Below, piece by piece: positions 36,012 to 45,753 of a stretch of 64,000 nt of DNA. The DNA lies in contig JAHJOO010000050.1 in NCBI GenBank assembly GCA_018820275.1, forward strand, positions 113,211 to 177,210, given 5' to 3'. This DNA comes from Alphaproteobacteria bacterium (GTDB lineage: Bacteria > Pseudomonadota > Alphaproteobacteria > Caulobacterales > Caulobacteraceae). Each line of letters opens with the position of its first letter. The stretch's first letter is position 1. A model generated the notes under the pieces. That model was given only the letters and a program-made list of their open reading frames with translations, ran no database searches and was not told the origin of the DNA. Position numbers and translations under genes: made by a program.

Positions 36012-37501
36012 CGCCGCCCCTCATAGGCGTCGAAGAACGGCTTCAGCTTGTCCTCGTACCGCTTCCACGCCGTCGCCGACTTCGAATACAGCGGCTTGCG
36101 CACCTGGGCGAAGCTCGCGGTGGTCACCGCCCGGTCGGTCTTGTGGAAGTCCCGGACCTGGTCCTCCCACGGCAGGCCCACGTGCTCCAGGATCCGCCGC
36201 ATCCAGGTGTCCGGGTCGGCCACCAACGCCTCATAGGGCACGGTCAGCAGGGTTTCGGGCGGCAGCACCTTCGTCCAGTGCGCCCACAGCCGGTCCTCGC
36301 CGCGGAAATGCCGGCCGATGTCCTCCAGCGACCGCGTCCAGTCCACGCCGCGGGCGAAGCGGGTGCGGAAGCACGACCAGGCGATGCCCGCCGGGTGCCG
36401 CCTCAGCCAGACGAATTTCGCCTTCGGCAGGCACTGGTGGATCAGGCCCAGCATCCGCGTCTGGTTCAGCGTCTTGTCGACGACCCGCCCGTCCTTGCCG
36501 AACCGCTCGTCCAGCAGGTGCAGGTACGACCGCGCCACCCGCCCGGGCAGGGCCGCGCCGTTCGGGCCGGGAAGGGCGGCGGTCACCTCGGCGGGGGTAT
36601 AGCCCGGGATGGCCATGGCCGCCGGGCGGAACAGATTGGCCTCGGCCCCGTCCTTGACCGCGCTGTGGCTGACCAGGATCTGTTCGACCAGCGTCGTCCC
36701 CGACCGCGGCAGACCCAGCACGAAGATCGGCCGGTCGCTGTCGCAGTCGGATTTCGGCAGGCCGTCCATGAAGGCCCGGTCCCAGCCGCCGACCACGGCG
36801 TCCACATAGCGGTCGGCCTTGTCGGCGTCATAGGCGCTGCTCACCTTCTGCAGCCGCGCCGCCTCGTCGAAGGCGGCGAAGGCCGCATCCAGCCGACCCT
36901 GATCGTCATAGGCCTTGCCCAGCGCGTACAGCAGCACGGTCCGGCCGTCGCGCCGCTCGGGCGCCGTGCCGATCCGCTCCAGCAGGGCCTCCATCGCCGC
37001 CACGTCCGGATCGTCGGCCGTGAAGGTCTTCATGTCGGCCAGCACGTGCCAGGCGTTCTCGGCGCCGAAGGCCACGGTCGGCAGGGTCATGATCCGGCGC
37101 AGATTGGCCTGCGCCTCCTCCGCCTGTCCCAGCTGCACCTGCGCCGTGGCCAGGAAGTGCAGCGCCGCGGGGTCGTTGGGCCGCTGCCGCACCAGCGCCG
37201 CCGCCTGATCGCGGCCCTCTTCGGTCCGCCCGGTCTGCTGCAGCAGCTGGGCGTGGGCCAGCAGGGTCTCGGCCGTCGGCCCGGCCTCGAGGGTCCGGCG
37301 CGAGGCGATCAGCGCCAGCGTCGCCTCGCCGATCGTCGCCGCCATCCGCGACACCGAGCCCCACTTGGCGCCCAGCGGCGGGTTCGCCTTCACCGCCCGC
37401 GCCAGCAGGGCCGCGCAGGCGTCCCGGTCGCGCGCCTGGAAGGCCTGCACCGCGGCATTCACGGCCTGGGCGCCGTCGAGGGTCTGGATCGTGTCCGTCA
37501 T
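36008..37501 (-). CDS. TPR-repeat sulfotransferase-family protein
   Basis: A 497-residue protein. Residues 1 to about 230 are tetratricopeptide-like helical repeats. The C-terminal half is a sulfotransferase domain with the PAPS 5'-phosphosulfate loop FVLGLPRSGTTLVEQIL and a later LNQTRMLGLIHQCLPKAKFVWLRR block (3'-phosphate region). Such fusions are widespread in Caulobacterales; the acceptor (glycan, lipid or protein) is unknown. Confidence 0.87.
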   Translation of the reverse strand: MTDTIQTLDGAQAVNAAVQAFQARDRDACAALLARAVKANPPLGAKWGSVSRMAATIGEATLALIASRRTLEAGPTAETLLAHAQLLQQTGRTEEGRDQAAALVRQRPNDPAALHFLATAQVQLGQAEEAQANLRRIMTLPTVAFGAENAWHVLADMKTFTADDPDVAAMEALLERIGTAPERRDGRTVLLYALGKAYDDQGRLDAAFAAFDEAARLQKVSSAYDADKADRYVDAVVGGWDRAFMDGLPKSDCDSDRPIFVLGLPRSGTTLVEQILVSHSAVKDGAEANLFRPAAMAIPGYTPAEVTAALPGPNGAALPGRVARSYLHLLDERFGKDGRVVDKTLNQTRMLGLIHQCLPKAKFVWLRRHPAGIAWSCFRTRFARGVDWTRSLEDIGRHFRGEDRLWAHWTKVLPPETLLTVPYEALVADPDTWMRRILEHVGLPWEDQVRDFHKTDRAVTTASFAQVRKPLYSKSATAWKRYEDKLKPFFDAYEGRR

Positions 37502-37545
37502 GCCCTCGGGCTAGCGGGCGGGGGCCCGGCGGGCAAGAGCCCGGA

Positions 37546-37779
37546 TCACGCCGCCATTCGCAGCGGCTCCCGGTCCTGCGCCGCGTCCAGCGCGGCGCGG
37601 CCCTCGTCCCACAGGGCGTCCTCCTCGGTCCAGCGGGCGGCGGCGCGGCGGTCGATCACGTCCACCACCTGCTCCTCCAGCCGGTCCCAGATCACGGCCA
37701 GATCCTTCGACCGGCCCTCGCAGGGCACGATCAGATAGCGGTTGGCGGCGACGGCTTGGGCGGGGTCGAAGCGGGTCAT
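37546..37779 (-). CDS. Small protein of unknown function
   Basis: A 77-residue soluble protein beginning MTRFDPAQAVAANRYLIVP and rich in acidic and tryptophan-containing segments (IWDRLEEQ, WTEEDALWDEG). I know no family. ATG 37779 has a GGAGA element upstream; the open frame further upstream would overlap the divergent WYL regulator promoter. It may be controlled by that regulator. Confidence 0.6.
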   Translation of the reverse strand: MTRFDPAQAVAANRYLIVPCEGRSKDLAVIWDRLEEQVVDVIDRRAAARWTEEDALWDEGRAALDAAQDREPLRMAA

Positions 37780-37868
37780 TCGGAGGTCTCCTGCACGGGG
37801 CGACTTGTCGATGAGACCCATATGGTGCAGCGTTGCGACAGAAACGGTCGTACCAATCCGGGGCATCC

Positions 37869-38849
37869 ATGCGGCACGAGAAGGCGGGTCTGGTCATCGA
37901 GCTGGCGCGGCGCATGGCGGCCTCGGCCGAGGGCCTGACGCTGGACGAGATGGCGCAGGAGATGGGCGTCCACCGCCGGACGGTCGAGCGCATGCGCGAC
38001 GCCGTCCTGTCCCTGTATCCCCTCGCCGAGGAGGTGTCCGATCCGCCGACCAAGCGCTGGCGCATCCGCGGCGGCCTGTCCGGCTTCGAACAGGCGCCCG
38101 CCACCGCCGAGCTGGTCGAGCTGTCCCGCGCCGCCCAAGGCCTGCGCGCCACCGGCGAACCCGCCCGCGCCGCCGCGCTGGAAAGCCTCGAGCGCAAGAT
38201 CAAGTCGGCCATGCGCGCCTCGGTCCTGACCCGCATCGCCCCGGACCAGGAGGCGCTGATGCGCGCCGAGACCCTGGCCGTCCAGGCCGGCCCCCGCCCC
38301 TCGTCGGACGAGGCCGTGCTGGCCCAGATCCGTCAGGCCGTGCTGGCCCAGCGCCCGCTGGGCTTCACCTACAGCCGCCCGGGGGCCGAGGCGCGCCGCC
38401 GCACCGTCGCCGCCTGCGGCCTGATGTTCGGCCGCGCCAACTATCTGGTCGCCGCCGACCTGACGACCGGCAAGATCCAGACCTTCCGCCTCGACCGCAT
38501 GGCCGCGGTGCGGGCCGAGGAGGGGACCGCCGCCCCGCCGCCCGACTTCGACCTCGGCGCCTTCGCGGCGCGCAGCTTCGGCATCTATCAGGACGCGGTC
38601 GAGGACGTGGTCCTCAAGGTCGCCCCCGGCGAAAAGGCCGAGGAGGCCCGCGCCTGGCGCTGGCACCCGACCCAGACGCTGGAGGACGCCCCCGACGGCG
38701 GCGTCATCGTCCGCTTCACCGCCTCGGGCATGCGCGAACTGGCCTGGCACCTGTTCACCTGGTCGGGCTCGGTGACCATCCTCGCGCCGGAGCGGCTGAA
38801 GCAGGTGATGGCCGACGAACTGGCGGCCGCGCGGGCGGCGCTCGACTGA
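37869..38849 (+). CDS. WYL-domain transcriptional regulator
   Basis: A 326-residue regulator. An N-terminal helix-turn-helix is visible as GLTLDEMAQEMGVHRRTVERMRDAV; a middle WYL-type beta domain around ARRRTVAACGLMFGRANYLVAADLTTGKIQTFRLDRM is followed by a WCX-like C-terminus. WYL proteins sense nucleic-acid-like or nucleotide ligands and often regulate DNA-damage or phage-defence genes. The neighbouring small gene is the obvious candidate target. The start ATG 37869 gives MRHEKAG. Confidence 0.85.
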   Translation: MRHEKAGLVIELARRMAASAEGLTLDEMAQEMGVHRRTVERMRDAVLSLYPLAEEVSDPPTKRWRIRGGLSGFEQAPATAELVELSRAAQGLRATGEPARAAALESLERKIKSAMRASVLTRIAPDQEALMRAETLAVQAGPRPSSDEAVLAQIRQAVLAQRPLGFTYSRPGAEARRRTVAACGLMFGRANYLVAADLTTGKIQTFRLDRMAAVRAEEGTAAPPPDFDLGAFAARSFGIYQDAVEDVVLKVAPGEKAEEARAWRWHPTQTLEDAPDGGVIVRFTASGMRELAWHLFTWSGSVTILAPERLKQVMADELAAARAALD

Positions 38850-38861
38850 AGGCGCCGATCT

Positions 38862-38901
38862 CCCTCCCCTTCAGGGGAGGGTGGCCGGCGCGCAGCGCCG
38901 G
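38862..38901. repeat. Double-hairpin intergenic repeat
   Basis: Two adjacent perfect hairpins: CCCTCCCCT-TC-AGGGGAGGG (38862-38881) and CCGGCGC-GCA-GCGCCGG (38885-38901). The layout is like REP-type intergenic palindromes. It follows the WYL gene by 12 bases and could act as its transcript end. Confidence 0.65.
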
Positions 38902-38971
38902 ACGGGGCAGGGCGAGACAGGCGCGCCACGACCCCGCTTGCTCCAGCCCTGCGCTCGTGCAGGATCGGCTC

Positions 38972-39679
38972 ATGTCCGTCGCCCTCGCCCTCTCCGCCGT
39001 CCTCGCCACGACCGCTCCCGATCCGCTCTCCGCGGCGGACCTGCCCGCCGTTCTCGGCAAGGGCTGGTGGTGCACCTGGGACGCCGCCGAGAACGGCTGC
39101 TTCGCCATCCAGCGCTACGACTTCGCGCGCGGCGAGACCTATCGCTGCACCGGCAGCGACGTCGCCTGGCTCGACATCGCGCTGAGCTGGGCGGACGGCG
39201 GCTTGCGAGGCGCCATGGAGGCGCGGCCGCTGATCCGATCGTTGAAGGCCCGCGCGGACGCGCACGGCGCCCGCCTCATCAAGGTCTGCTGGACCTCGAC
39301 CTTCAAGCTGGACGGCGACGACCTCTGCGAACCCGACTGGGCCACCGTCGGCGGACCGACGATGCGCCTGTCGCGCAACGGCGCCTGGCAGAGCGAAGAC
39401 GACCTCGTTGTGCCGCCCGCTGAGGCGGCAGAGTATTTCACCTTCTGGCCGGCGGCCTTCGACGAGATGGTGGCCAACCTCCCCGCCGAGGCCATTGGCG
39501 ATGCGGAGGTGAAATCGTTCGTGGCGATCCACACCGCAGGGGTCACCTGCCAGTCCTACACCCGGGCCGACGGCGGCGTCCTCCGCCGGGAGTCCGACAC
39601 GGGGGCACGGGCCTCGGTTCACGACCTGCGCCCCCTGTCCCGGCCGGAAGACGGCGTGCTCGTGCAACGTCTGGACTGA
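38972..39679 (+). CDS. Putative secreted protein of unknown function
   Basis: A 235-residue protein with a short hydrophobic N-terminus (MSVALALSAVLATTAPDPLSA) that looks like a signal peptide. Several cysteines follow (WWCTWD, NGCFAI, YRCTG, KVCWTS), suggesting disulfides in the periplasm. I recognise no family. The start ATG 38972 is chosen from the signal-like segment; the frame is open far upstream. It stands between a repeat and a DNA-binding-type gene. Confidence 0.6.
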   Translation: MSVALALSAVLATTAPDPLSAADLPAVLGKGWWCTWDAAENGCFAIQRYDFARGETYRCTGSDVAWLDIALSWADGGLRGAMEARPLIRSLKARADAHGARLIKVCWTSTFKLDGDDLCEPDWATVGGPTMRLSRNGAWQSEDDLVVPPAEAAEYFTFWPAAFDEMVANLPAEAIGDAEVKSFVAIHTAGVTCQSYTRADGGVLRRESDTGARASVHDLRPLSRPEDGVLVQRLD

Positions 39680-39831
39680 CGTCGCTCCACCCCGAATTAC
39701 GGCGACGTCGACCCCTTCGTCGACATATCGACTCCAGTCCCCGTCGGCCTTTGCGGCCCGTTCGACCCTTTTTTCCGGACAGGGTTCCCGCCCGGCGCAG
39801 GCTTCGTCTCCAACCTTCGTGGAGACCCGTC

Positions 39832-40470
39832 GTGCCCCCTTCCGTCCTCCCCCGCATCCGCTCCGAAGCCGTCTGGAACCGGGCGCGCGACGCCTACCTC
39901 GCCGGCCAGACCGCCGCCGACGTCTGCGCCCGCTTCGGCCTCGGCATGTCGACCTTCCGCGCCCGGGCCCGCCGCTGCGGCTGGCGTCGCACGGATCTGC
40001 CCGACCCCTTCGTCGACGATCCCGAGGAGCAGCTCTGCTACCTCCCGCTCGACGACGAGGGCGACGCGCCCCATCCCGTTCAGGCCGGGGTACGCAACAG
40101 CGGGGCGGCCGATCTGCGCGTCTCCTCGTGGCGTCGCGCCCGCCGCGCCATCGACGCAGGCGACGTGCTCGAGGCGCGCCGCTGGCTGCGGCTGATGGCC
40201 GAACTCTCCGAACTGGCCCGCTACGAGGCCCACGACGTCGAGCGGCTGCTCCAGCAGCAGGCGCCCGACGACGACCCGCCCGATCCGGACTCAGCGGACT
40301 CAGCGGACTCAATTTTTCACCGGGGGTCTCCTGAGTCTCGAGAGTCCACGCCGTCTCCCGATGGGGCCGCCCCGCCCCAGCCATCGCTCAGGGACTGGCA
40401 GGCCGGGATCGCGGCGACGGCGGATCAGGAGCGCGCCCGCCTGCGCGCCCTGCGCGGCCAGTGGGACTGA
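39832..40470 (+). CDS. HTH-containing protein of unknown function with a GANTC-rich repeat inside
   Basis: About 212 residues. The first 55 form a helix-turn-helix-like unit (RDAYLAGQTAADVCARFGLGMSTFRARARRCGW). Further on are an acidic segment and a helical region, RARRAIDAGDVLEARRWLRLMAEL. Residues near 150-175 are encoded by the repeat at 40287-40347 and read as DSADSADS, so the repeat is kept in frame. GTG 39832 has GGAG at normal spacing. It may be a small-terminase-like or regulator protein; I cannot decide. Confidence 0.6.
   Translation: MPPSVLPRIRSEAVWNRARDAYLAGQTAADVCARFGLGMSTFRARARRCGWRRTDLPDPFVDDPEEQLCYLPLDDEGDAPHPVQAGVRNSGAADLRVSSWRRARRAIDAGDVLEARRWLRLMAELSELARYEAHDVERLLQQQAPDDDPPDPDSADSADSIFHRGSPESRESTPSPDGAAPPQPSLRDWQAGIAATADQERARLRALRGQWD
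40287..40347. repeat. GANTC-rich repeat, copy 1
   Basis: Three tandem 9-base units (GGACTCAGC, GGACTCAGC, GGACTCAA) are followed after an AT-rich spacer by GAGTC-bearing sequence ending GAGAGTCC, partly the complement of the first part. It holds five GANTC sites in 61 bases. It lies inside the coding sequence at 39832-40470. A related element lies at 54514-54582. Confidence 0.7.
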
Positions 40471-40474
40471 CCCC

Positions 40475-41881
40475 TCACGCCCGGAACGGATACGGGCTGA
40501 CCGACTTGGCCCAGTCATCGACCGCCAGCGGCCGGTCCAGCGGCGGGGCGGCGCGCTCGGCGCAGGGGTGGCGCGGGCACAGACGGCAGGCGGGGCCGAT
40601 GGGCGTGACCTGCGGCGCCCCCAGATCCAGCCCGCGCGCCGCCGCCAGCCGCGGCGCGTGGCGCAACTCGCAGCCCAGCCCGATCGCCAGATCCTGCCCC
40701 TCGCCGAACCCGTCATGACCCTGCCGGTCGACCGTCCGCGCCATCGTGAACCAGCGCCCGCCGTCCGGCGTCTCGACGATCTGCGTCACCATCCGGCCCG
40801 GCGTGCGGAAGGCCGAGAACAGCCGCCAGCGCGGGCACGATCCGCCGAAGCGGGCGAAGGGAAAGGCGTCGGCCGCGTACCGTTTGGACACATTGCCCGC
40901 CTGATCGACCCGCATCAGGAAGAAGGGCACGCCCCGCGCCCCCGGCCGCGACAGGGTCGTCAGCCGGTGCGCCGCCTGCTCGAACGAGACGCCGAACCGC
41001 GCCTGCAGCCGGGCGATGTCGTACCCCGTCGCCTCCGCCAGCGTCTGGAAGGCGCCGTAGGGCATCAGGATCGCGGCGGCCAGGGTGTTGGTCAGCGCCG
41101 TCTTCAACAGGCGACCGGCACCCTCGTCGGGCGGGCCGGCGGCCGCGACCATGGCCTCCAGCTCGGGGCCGTGCTCCGTCAGCGCCAGCTGATAGGCGAC
41201 GGCGAAGGCGCGCGACGACGGGCCCAGGGTCTCGGCCAGCAGCAGGCGGTTGCGGTGCGGGTCGAAGCGGCGCGTCCACTCCACCATGACCTCGGCCGGC
41301 ACGGTGCGGACGGTCAGATCGTGCCGCGCCTTCAGCCGCGCCCGCGCCCGCGCCTCGAACGGCTCGCCCGGCGCCTCGGCCTCCAGCGCCGCGGCCAGCG
41401 CCTCGCCCAGCGCGTCCAGCTCGGGAAAGAAATTCCGCCGCCCCTGCACGTGCTCGCGCACCCAGTCGGCCGGGCCCTCGACCGCGTCCTGCCCCAGCGT
41501 GGCCTGCGCCGTCCGCCGCGCGTCGTGGGCCCGGAACAGCCGCAGCAGGGCCTCGGCCAGCGCCGGCTGGTCGTCGATCAGCTGCACGATCTCGTGGCGC
41601 GGCACGTCCAGCCCGGCCAGCACAGGGTCGGACAGGGCCTCGCGCACCTGGGCCTCGTCCGCGGCCCCGTCGCGCCCCAGCGCCCTCAGGTCGACGTCAT
41701 AGGTCTCGGCCAGCCGCAGCAGCAGCTGGGCCGACATGGCCCGCTGGTTGCGCTCGACATGGTTCAGATAGCTGGGCGACACGCCCAGATCGGCGGCCAT
41801 CGCCGTCTGGGTCAGCCCCAGATCCCGCCGCAGCCGCTTCAGCCGGCCGCCCAGGAACAGCTTCTTGTCCGCCGCGTCCAT
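40475..41881 (-). CDS. XRE-family regulator of short-chain fatty acid/glyoxylate metabolism (ScfR/RamB-like)
   Basis: A 468-residue protein. Residues 8-70 are an XRE helix-turn-helix (LGLTQTAMAADLGVSPSYLNHVERNQRAMS). The middle is an IrrE/ImmA-type domain, and the end carries a cysteine cluster (CPRW, CELRH, CRLCPRHPCAE) typical of DUF2083. RamB and PrpR-like proteins of this architecture control isocitrate lyase and propionate genes. It is divergent from aceA across a 140-base gap, which fits a regulator of that gene. Confidence 0.85.
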   Translation of the reverse strand: MDAADKKLFLGGRLKRLRRDLGLTQTAMAADLGVSPSYLNHVERNQRAMSAQLLLRLAETYDVDLRALGRDGAADEAQVREALSDPVLAGLDVPRHEIVQLIDDQPALAEALLRLFRAHDARRTAQATLGQDAVEGPADWVREHVQGRRNFFPELDALGEALAAALEAEAPGEPFEARARARLKARHDLTVRTVPAEVMVEWTRRFDPHRNRLLLAETLGPSSRAFAVAYQLALTEHGPELEAMVAAAGPPDEGAGRLLKTALTNTLAAAILMPYGAFQTLAEATGYDIARLQARFGVSFEQAAHRLTTLSRPGARGVPFFLMRVDQAGNVSKRYAADAFPFARFGGSCPRWRLFSAFRTPGRMVTQIVETPDGGRWFTMARTVDRQGHDGFGEGQDLAIGLGCELRHAPRLAAARGLDLGAPQVTPIGPACRLCPRHPCAERAAPPLDRPLAVDDWAKSVSPYPFRA

Positions 41882-41892
41882 GCGGAGACGCT

Positions 41893-41905
41893 GTCATGAA
41901 ATGAC
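41893..41905. promoter_or_regulatory. Candidate operator: GTCAT-GAA-ATGAC palindrome
   Basis: A perfect inverted repeat of five bases around a three-base spacer, just upstream of the start of the XRE regulator gene. A related GTCA-TTCG-TGAC palindrome lies at 41962. It is a candidate autoregulatory site. Confidence 0.45.
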
Positions 41906-41961
41906 TTAAGAAGCCATTACGCATTGTGACAAAGCGACTTCATTGCGGCGGCCTGAGATGT

Positions 41962-41973
41962 GTCATTCGTGAC
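41962..41973. promoter_or_regulatory. Candidate operator: GTCA-TTCG-TGAC palindrome
   Basis: A perfect four-base inverted repeat with the same GTCA/TGAC arms as the site at 41893, about 50 bases before the aceA start. It is a candidate site for the divergent XRE regulator. Confidence 0.4.
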
Positions 41974-42021
41974 CGTCGCGTGTTCCTCTTCCGACAGGCC
42001 GCATGCCGCGGCGACCGCGAG

Positions 42022-43308
<1,287 letters not shown>

Positions 43309-43322
43309 CCCCGAGGATCATC

Positions 43323-43532
43323 ATGGAACCGCTGACCAGCTCCACCGCCATCATCGACTTCTGCCTCGCGCCCCTGGCCCTGACCGACGGCACCGAGGCC
43401 GAGCGCGAGGTGCGCCGCCGCCTCGAGCACGTGCTCAATACCTTCCGCGCCAAGGCGGCCCAGCCCGTCGCCGTGGACTTCTCCAACATGCCCAGCCAGG
43501 TCATCAACGAGGCCGCGCACGGCTACGAGTGA
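43323..43532 (+). CDS. Small protein downstream of aceA, unknown function
   Basis: A 69-residue soluble protein (MEPLTSSTAIIDFCLAPL at its start, EREVRRRLEHVLNTFRAKA in the middle) with no recognised domain. It begins 14 bases after the aceA stop, with GAGGATCATC before the ATG, so it is probably co-transcribed. The middle part looks like an amphipathic helix. Confidence 0.6.
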   Translation: MEPLTSSTAIIDFCLAPLALTDGTEAEREVRRRLEHVLNTFRAKAAQPVAVDFSNMPSQVINEAAHGYE

Positions 43533-43542
43533 GGGCTCCGGG

Positions 43543-44241
43543 TCAGGCGAAGGCGAACAGCAGCCGTCCCTGACCCATCCGCTCGCGCAGGTCCGGCAGG
43601 TCGGCGTGGGCCACCGAGAAGCAGCCGTAGCTGCGGCCCAGCTTGCCCTCGCGGGCCAGGAAGTCGGGATCGGCATAGTCCGCGCCGTGCACGATGATCG
43701 CGCGGTCGCGGGCCTTGTCGTTGGAGTACTCCAGCCCGTCCAGCAGGACGTTCGGCCCCTGCGCCGGCCCCCACGACGGCCCCGCCGTGACGTAGGACCC
43801 GACCGACGAGCAATAGCTCTCGGGCACGTTGGAGAAGTTCCGGGCGAACCCGACATGGTCGGGGTCCGACCCCCGGCCGTGGCTGGTGCGCAGCGTCTTG
43901 ACCGTCCCGGCGTGCAGGTCGACCTCGTACAGCCGCTCCTCGCCGGAGTGGCGCTTGAAGTCGACCAGGTACATCCGGTCGCGGTTCGGGATGCGGGCGT
44001 GGTGGATGTCCAGCGCCGCCATGGCGCGGTCCATCAGCTCCTTGCGGACCAGGCCGCGCGGATCCAGCGGCGGCGAGACGAAGGGATCGGCGGCGGCGAC
44101 CGCAATGGCCGGGGCGGGGACGATCGGCGTCTCGACCACGGCCGCCAGCGGCGCGACCGGCTGCACCGACGAGGCCGCCGACGAGCAGCCCGCCAGCAGC
44201 GCGGACCCGCCCAGAATCACTCCTCGCCTCGAAACCCGCAT
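43543..44241 (-). CDS. Murein L,D-transpeptidase catalytic-domain lipoprotein (YkuD_2 type)
   Basis: A 232-residue protein. Residues 1-20 hold SRRGVILGGSALLAGC: twin arginines and a lipobox with Cys19, so it is probably a lipoprotein. The C-terminal catalytic area has IVHGADYA and GRSYGCFSVAHAD, with the conserved His and SxGC cysteine of the L,D-transpeptidase-like family. It may cross-link or tailor peptidoglycan, although members of this branch are poorly studied. It is convergent with the small aceA-linked gene. Confidence 0.85.
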   Translation of the reverse strand: MRVSRRGVILGGSALLAGCSSAASSVQPVAPLAAVVETPIVPAPAIAVAAADPFVSPPLDPRGLVRKELMDRAMAALDIHHARIPNRDRMYLVDFKRHSGEERLYEVDLHAGTVKTLRTSHGRGSDPDHVGFARNFSNVPESYCSSVGSYVTAGPSWGPAQGPNVLLDGLEYSNDKARDRAIIVHGADYADPDFLAREGKLGRSYGCFSVAHADLPDLRERMGQGRLLFAFA

Positions 44242-44367
44242 GCGACGCCCTCGTAGCGGTTACACCGACTGTGACCGACTGTTTCAAAGGTGGACGCCCG
44301 TTTCAACCTCGGCCTTGGCGAACGGCGACGAGCGTCTAGGGTGCAAGAGACATACCGGGAGGGGTTC

Positions 44368-45690
44368 ATGAGATCGATCGTCGCGGCCGCGCTGGCCTGG
44401 CTGGCTCTGGCCGGCGCCGCCATCGCCCAGCAAACGCCCGCGGGCGCGGCCTCCTCGCCCGAGGGGCGAACCGTGTTCGTCCACGCCGGCCGACTGCTCG
44501 CCGATCCGTCGACCGGCGTTGTGCAACGCGATAAAACTTTGGTGATCGTCGGGAACAGGATCGTCGAGGTCCGCGACGGCTTCGTCGGCGAGGGCGAGGT
44601 GATCGATCTGCGGGACGCCTTCGTCCTGCCCGGCCTGATCGATTCCCACGTCCATCTGACCAGCGAGCAGAACCCGAACCAGCGTCTGCAGGCCGTCACC
44701 CTCGACCCCGCCGACCGCGCCATCGTCGGCGCCGGCAACGCCCGCAAGACGCTGATGGCCGGCTTCACCACCGTGGCCGATCTCGGGGCCCCCAACGACG
44801 CCATCTTCGCCCTGCGCGACGGCGTGGCGCGCGGCGACGTGATCGGCCCGCGCATCCTGGCCTCGGGCAGCTCGGTGTCCGTCCACGGCGGCCACGGCGA
44901 CGCCAACGGCTACCGCGAGGACGTCATGCATCTGCTGTCGTCGGAGTCCGTCTGCTCCGGCCCGGACGACTGCATGCGCGCGGTCCGCACCCAGGTCCGC
45001 GCCGGCGCCGACGTGATCAAGATCACCTCCACGGGCGGCGTCCTCTCCAACACCGCCGCCGGTCTGGGCCAGCAGTTCACCGACGCCGAGCTGGCCGCCA
45101 TCGTCGAGGTCGCCCACCGCATGGGCCGCAAGGTCACCGCCCACGCCCACGGGGCCGACGGCATCAACGCCTTCCTGCGTGCCGGCGGCGACTCCATCGA
45201 GCACGGCACGTATCTGGACGACGAGTCGATCCGCCTGTTCCGCCAGACCGGGGCCTGGCTGGTCCCCACCCTGATGGCCGGCGACTATGTCGCCCGCGTC
45301 GCCTCCGGCCCCGACAACTTCTTCACCCCGGCCCAGACGGCCAAGGCGCTGGAGGCCGGACCGCGCATGCTCGACATGGCGTCCCGCGCCCACGGCGGCG
45401 GCGTGAAGATCGCCTTCGGCACCGACAGCGGCGTCTCGCCCCACGGCGACAACGCCGGGGAGTTCGCCCTGCTGGTCCGCGCCGGCCTGACCCCTCTGGA
45501 GGCGGTCCAGACCGCCACGGTCAACGCCGCGGCGCATCTGGGCATCTCCGACCAGGCCGGCCGCCTGCTGCCCGGGATGCCCGCCGACCTGATCGCCGTC
45601 GGCGGCGATCCCCTGCAGGACGTGACCGAGCTGGAGCGCGTCCGCTTCGTCATGAAGGGCGGCGTGGTGCATCGCGACGACGGCCGGTGA
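44368..45690 (+). CDS. Secreted amidohydrolase-family protein
   Basis: A 440-residue protein with a signal peptide (MRSIVAAALAWLALAGAAIAQ) and an amidohydrolase metal site: DSHVHL (HxH), the lysine region VIKITSTGG, HAHGADGI, SIEHGTYL and FGTDSGV (Asp). The closest known style is the imidazolonepropionase/Xaa-Pro dipeptidase-like group that cleaves dipeptides or cyclic amides. GGGAGGGG lies just before ATG 44368. It is divergent from the transpeptidase-like gene. Confidence 0.88.
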   Translation: MRSIVAAALAWLALAGAAIAQQTPAGAASSPEGRTVFVHAGRLLADPSTGVVQRDKTLVIVGNRIVEVRDGFVGEGEVIDLRDAFVLPGLIDSHVHLTSEQNPNQRLQAVTLDPADRAIVGAGNARKTLMAGFTTVADLGAPNDAIFALRDGVARGDVIGPRILASGSSVSVHGGHGDANGYREDVMHLLSSESVCSGPDDCMRAVRTQVRAGADVIKITSTGGVLSNTAAGLGQQFTDAELAAIVEVAHRMGRKVTAHAHGADGINAFLRAGGDSIEHGTYLDDESIRLFRQTGAWLVPTLMAGDYVARVASGPDNFFTPAQTAKALEAGPRMLDMASRAHGGGVKIAFGTDSGVSPHGDNAGEFALLVRAGLTPLEAVQTATVNAAAHLGISDQAGRLLPGMPADLIAVGGDPLQDVTELERVRFVMKGGVVHRDDGR

Positions 45691-45753
45691 CCGGCGGGTC
45701 GCCATTGCGGCGCATCTGATCTAAGCACGCCGTTCGGCCAGAGAGAGCGACGC

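Noticed and set aside
35585..37738. A 717-codon plus-strand frame opposite the TPR-sulfotransferase gene
   Set aside because: It overlaps the complete sulfotransferase and DUF1801 genes and reads as low-complexity Arg/Gly/Pro sequence.
40287..40347. Possible CRISPR array
   Set aside because: The units are only 9 bases with no spacers, and no cas genes are present.
39832..40470. Phage terminase small subunit
   Set aside because: The helix-turn-helix is suggestive, but no other phage gene lies nearby and the remainder of the protein does not fit clearly.
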